From an uncultured Pelagibacteraceae bacterium (GTDB lineage Bacteria; Pseudomonadota; Alphaproteobacteria; Pelagibacterales; Pelagibacteraceae): a stretch of 46,352 nucleotides of DNA. Position numbers and translations under genes: made by a program. The notes under the pieces are model-generated. The model saw only the letters and a list, made by a program, of their open reading frames with translations, was not told where the DNA came from and did not search any database. Positions 44,064-46,352 of the stretch are shown one piece after another. Where the stretch lies: contig CACLSX010000005.1 of assembly GCA_902609705.1 (NCBI GenBank), positions 1-46,352 of the forward strand. The letters run 5' to 3'. The stretch's first letter is position 1, and each line of letters opens with the position of its first letter.

Positions 44064-45266
44064 ATGAAAATTAGACCTGTAATACTTTGTGGTGGTGCAG
44101 GAACACGCCTTTGGCCCAATTTAAAAAATACTCAAGCAAAACAATTTATTGATTTTGGCGGTTGGAATTTATTACAAAAAGCTTTTGAACGAATAAATAA
44201 TAATTCTTACGATTTCCCAATTATCAGTACAAATCTTAAATATTTAAAAGATGTTAAGAAAACATTAAAAAAATCAAAAATAAAAAAATATAAAATAATA
44301 TTAGAACCAGCAAAAAAAAATACAGCACCAGCTATTTTAGTAAGTGTTTTAATTAAAGATATTCCAACTGATCAACCAATAATGTTTTTTACCTCAGACC
44401 ATTTGATTGAAAATCCAAGTATTTTAACAAGAGCAATAAAAAATAATGTTAAAAATTTAAGTGATGAAAATATATTTATATTTGGGATTAAACCTACAAG
44501 ACCATCTAATGAGTACGGATATCTTAAAACAAAAAGTATAAATAAGTTAAATAAAGTAACTAAATTTATTGAAAAACCAACAGAGCAAAAAGCCAAAAAG
44601 ATAATTAAATCTGGAGGCTATTGGAATTCTGGTATGTTTTACTTAAAAAAATCATCAATAATTAATAACTTTAAAAAATATCAGCCTAGCATTTATAAAG
44701 CATGTCTAAAATCTTTAGAAAAATCTAAGGTTAGAAATAATACATATTTTTTGAATAAAAAATTCTTTGATAAATGTAAGGAAATTTCTTTTGATTATGC
44801 AATTCTTGAAAAATCAAAGAATATAAATGCAATAAAACTTAGTATTCCATGGTCAGATCTTGGAAATTGGTTTGAAATATCAAAAATATATAAAAAAAAC
44901 AAAAACAAATACTTTAAGAAAAAAAATGTTTTTCATAGACCATGGGGCAGATATACCAATCTATATGAAGGTAAAAACTTTCTAGTGAAGGAATTAGTAG
45001 TTAATTCTAAGTCTAAATTAAGCTTGCAAAAGCATTTTCATCGATCTGAATATTGGACCATTACCGATGGAAAACCTCTAATTACATTAAACAAGAAAAA
45101 TTTCTTTAAAATACCCGGAGAAAAAATATTCATACCAAGAGAAGCAATTCATCGAATAGAAAATAAATTTAAGAAAAAAGTAAAAATTATTGAAATACAA
45201 ACTGGACCTATTTTAAAAGAGACAGATATAGTTAGATATCAAGATATTTACGGTAGAGTGAATTAA
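44064..45266 (+). CDS. manC: Mannose-1-phosphate guanylyltransferase with C-terminal cupin (ManC/AlgA-like)
   Basis: It makes GDP-mannose from mannose 1-phosphate and GTP for surface glycans. It has 400 residues. The nucleotidyltransferase signature RPVILCGGAGTRLWP is at the N-terminus; TSDHLIENP, GYLKT, FIEKPTEQKA, YWNSGMFYLKKS and PWSDLGNWFEI follow in order. The C-terminal part (about 290 to 400) is a cupin like that of type II phosphomannose isomerases: RPWGRYTNLYEG, LSLQKHFHRSEYW, FIPREAIHRIEN and IEIQTGPILKETDIVRYQDIYGR. At 400 residues it is shorter than the usual 470, so isomerase activity is uncertain. ATG 44064 (TGATG with ilvD) is preferred over TTG 44061. Confidence 0.9.
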   Translation: MKIRPVILCGGAGTRLWPNLKNTQAKQFIDFGGWNLLQKAFERINNNSYDFPIISTNLKYLKDVKKTLKKSKIKKYKIILEPAKKNTAPAILVSVLIKDIPTDQPIMFFTSDHLIENPSILTRAIKNNVKNLSDENIFIFGIKPTRPSNEYGYLKTKSINKLNKVTKFIEKPTEQKAKKIIKSGGYWNSGMFYLKKSSIINNFKKYQPSIYKACLKSLEKSKVRNNTYFLNKKFFDKCKEISFDYAILEKSKNINAIKLSIPWSDLGNWFEISKIYKKNKNKYFKKKNVFHRPWGRYTNLYEGKNFLVKELVVNSKSKLSLQKHFHRSEYWTITDGKPLITLNKKNFFKIPGEKIFIPREAIHRIENKFKKKVKIIEIQTGPILKETDIVRYQDIYGRVN

Positions 45267-45274
45267 TACTCTTT

Positions 45275-46114
45275 ATGGATACATTGGTATTTTCTGTCGT
45301 TTTATTGGCAGCACTACTTCATGCCACTTGGAATGGCATGGTCAAAAAGCACTCGGATAAAGCAGTTGCTCTAGCAGGTATAATTTTAGGTCATATACCT
45401 TTTTCAATTGTTGCAATAATATTATTACCTGTGCCCTCAATTGAAAGTATACCTTATATCTTTGCAAGTATTGTTGTTCATATAGGTTATCAATGGTTTT
45501 TACTTAAATCATATGAAATTGGAGATTTGACAAAAGTCTATCCCATAGCAAGAGGCACAGGCCCCTTATTTGTAACTGTAGTTTCAATTTTATTTTTAGG
45601 CGTTGTTTTAAATAAGTTTATTTTGATATCTATTTTTTTAATATGTTTTGGTATTTTTTTTCTAGGTATTTCTGATTATAAAAACAGTAGCTTAAATGTT
45701 ATTAAATTTTCGATAATTACAGGTTTGTTTATTGGATCATACTCACTTGTAGATGGATATGGAGCAAGAGTGAGTAATTCTGCAATATCTTTTGTCAGCT
45801 GGTCTTTCATATTAAACGCTATGATTTTCCCATTTATTCTAAGTTTAAGAGGTCAAAAGGATATTATTAATAGGGTTTATAGAGACGGTAAAATGATATT
45901 TTTTTACGGTGTAACATTATCATATGCTAGTTATGCCTTGGCTGTATGGGCATTTACAAAAGCTCCAATACCTGTTGTTACATCCTTAAGAGAAACAAGT
46001 ATTTTATTATCAATATTTATTGGATATTTTTTATTAAAAGAAAGTATCAATTTAAAAAAAATCATATCAATTTTATTTATTTTAATAGGTGTGATTGGGA
46101 TTAAATTATTTTAA
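45275..46114 (+). CDS. EamA/DMT-superfamily transporter
   Basis: A 279-residue membrane protein with about ten hydrophobic helices in two EamA-type halves. The first half begins SVVLLAALLHATWNGMVKKHSDK and has YPIARGTGPLFVTVVSILFLGV, typical of DMT exporters; the second half includes YGVTLSYASYALAVWAFTKAPIPVVTSLRETSILLSI split across the last 80 residues, ending in ILFILIGVIGIKLF. Members move amino acids, sugars or other metabolites, and the substrate cannot be told. It starts 8 bases after manC, so it may belong to the same transcript. It is followed by a non-coding stretch with a hairpin. Confidence 0.88.
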   Translation: MDTLVFSVVLLAALLHATWNGMVKKHSDKAVALAGIILGHIPFSIVAIILLPVPSIESIPYIFASIVVHIGYQWFLLKSYEIGDLTKVYPIARGTGPLFVTVVSILFLGVVLNKFILISIFLICFGIFFLGISDYKNSSLNVIKFSIITGLFIGSYSLVDGYGARVSNSAISFVSWSFILNAMIFPFILSLRGQKDIINRVYRDGKMIFFYGVTLSYASYALAVWAFTKAPIPVVTSLRETSILLSIFIGYFLLKESINLKKIISILFILIGVIGIKLF

Positions 46115-46234
46115 TTAAATTGTAACAATCTATAAATATTTTTGTCATTAAAGTTTATTAAAAATAATTAACAAAAATTTTAAATAATAAAACATCTTCA
46201 TTTCCTCTTTGTTTAAAATTTTGTTGATTAACTA

Positions 46235-46266
46235 CCTTCCCCTTTTTGTTATAAAAAAGGGAAGGG
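46235..46266. terminator. Hairpin between converging genes, possible bidirectional terminator
   Basis: CCTTCCC (46235-46241) pairs with GGGAAGG (46259-46265), extended by T5/A5 (46243-46247 with 46253-46257) past one mismatch, loop GTTAT. It lies 15 bases beyond the stop of the minus-strand gene and about 120 bases after the EamA gene. T-runs inside the stem and the downstream ACAATTTTT suggest a terminator, though a classic T-tract directly after the stem is lacking on either strand. The rest of 46115-46234 is AT-rich with nothing recognisable. Confidence 0.55.
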
Positions 46267-46280
46267 ACAATTTTTATACA

Positions 46281-46352
46281 TTAATTATTTACAGACGCAG
46301 GACTCTCACTGGTTTTCTTTTTAGCTAATTTTTTTGCTTTTTTTTCGGCAAC
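46281..46352 (-). CDS. C-terminus of an unidentified lysine-rich protein (partial)
   Basis: Reading the minus strand in from the right edge gives 23 codons and TAA: VAEKKAKKLAKKK followed by TSESPASVNN. The window ends before any diagnostic domain. A K/A-rich tail with an A-K-K periodicity is common at the ends of ribosomal or nucleic-acid-binding proteins, but I cannot name it. A coding reading is supported by the stop placed just before the hairpin at 46235-46266 and by less AT-biased codons (GCC, ACC, GAG, GCG). Confidence 0.5.
   Translation of the reverse strand, partial: VAEKKAKKLAKKKTSESPASVNN

Larger units (their letters stand above)
42346..44064 (+). pseudogene. ilvD: Dihydroxy-acid dehydratase, interrupted by one in-frame TAA
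   Basis: IlvD dehydrates dihydroxy acids to the 2-oxo acids of valine, isoleucine and leucine synthesis and uses an Fe-S cluster. The whole span is one frame of 573 codons, the usual IlvD length, but codon 392 (43519-43521) is TAA. Before it: PFVGVVSTWNEAAPCNINLM, VTDGIAMGHEGMKSSL, GCDKSLPG and CPSAGACGGQFTANTMACVSEA, with cluster cysteines kept. Around it, [17 protein letters not shown] stands where homologues have NLAPEGxVxK, so GAA to TAA is the simplest origin. After it: [46 protein letters not shown]. No frameshift or other damage is seen. It may be a nonsense mutation, a sequencing error, or read-through. The second part on its own could only start at TTG 43546. Confidence 0.88.

Noticed and set aside
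1..46352. CRISPR arrays, insertion sequences, integrases, toxin-antitoxin pairs or defence systems
   Set aside because: I saw no spaced direct repeats, transposase motifs or defence-family domains; all sizeable genes are assigned to housekeeping, transport or regulation.

Overview
This window is a gene-dense (well over 95% coding), very AT-rich piece of an alphaproteobacterial genome. Protein content, gene order and streamlining point to the SAR11 clade (Pelagibacterales). Genes commonly abut or overlap by 1 to 40 bases, polyA/polyT runs are frequent, Shine-Dalgarno sites are weak, and I see no insertion sequence, prophage, CRISPR array or rRNA operon. The order rpsB-tsf-frr-uppS-cdsA-dxr-bamA-skp-lpxD-fabZ-lpxA-lpxI-lpxB is the alphaproteobacterial translation/envelope block. 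The LexA operator is of the alphaproteobacterial GTTC-N7-GTTC type. The taxonomic call is inference from these traits, not from a search.

Layout. (1) 2-595: 3' end of dnaE. (2) 596-12297, plus strand: a pseudoknotted leader and then 13 tightly packed genes for translation (rpsB, tsf, frr), undecaprenyl and phospholipid precursors (uppS, cdsA), isoprenoids (dxr), outer-membrane assembly (bamA, skp) and lipid A (lpxD, fabZ, lpxA, lpxI, lpxB). (3) 12280-19682, minus strand: a PpiD-like membrane chaperone, trpE-G-D-C, lexA and gltX. (4) 19740-26189, plus strand: tpiA, secG, pyrG, kdsA, eno, ftsB, lipA and a RatA/COQ10-type gene. (5) 26202-28254, minus strand: pncC/cinA, pgpA and the ispDF fusion. 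(6) 28291-34208, plus strand: the NtrY/NtrX two-component system and TrkA/TrkH potassium uptake. (7) 34233-38871: tRNA-Arg and a complete polar amino-acid ABC transporter (aapJQMP), with dyad symmetry before aapJ and a strong hairpin after it. (8) 39017-39603: a PhrR/PraR-like XRE regulator, then tRNA-Asn and tRNA-Cys on the minus strand. (9) 39719-46114: valS, an ilvD interrupted by one in-frame TAA, a mannose-1-phosphate guanylyltransferase and an EamA transporter. (10) 46281-46352: the lysine-rich C-terminus of an unidentified minus-strand gene.

How the parts fit. Region 2 supplies envelope building from precursors to assembly. kdsA in region 4 makes KDO, which is attached to the lipid A made by lpx genes, and ispDF with dxr are steps of the same MEP isoprenoid pathway that feeds uppS. 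Regions 6 to 8 look like a nitrogen and ion-response neighbourhood: a sensor kinase and regulator, potassium uptake, a high-affinity amino-acid importer and a small DNA-binding regulator.

Most notable: ilvD is full length except for a single TAA codon, and about 220 bases further on it carries a 120-base patch of roughly 52% GC with codon choices unlike the surrounding ~30% GC sequence. NtrX has intact AAA+ ATPase motifs but lacks the sigma-54-contacting GAFTGA loop. Genes normally present in conserved alphaproteobacterial slots (pyrH, rseP, pdhABC/lpd, ntrBC) are absent at tight junctions. I found no clear novel defence or mobile system.
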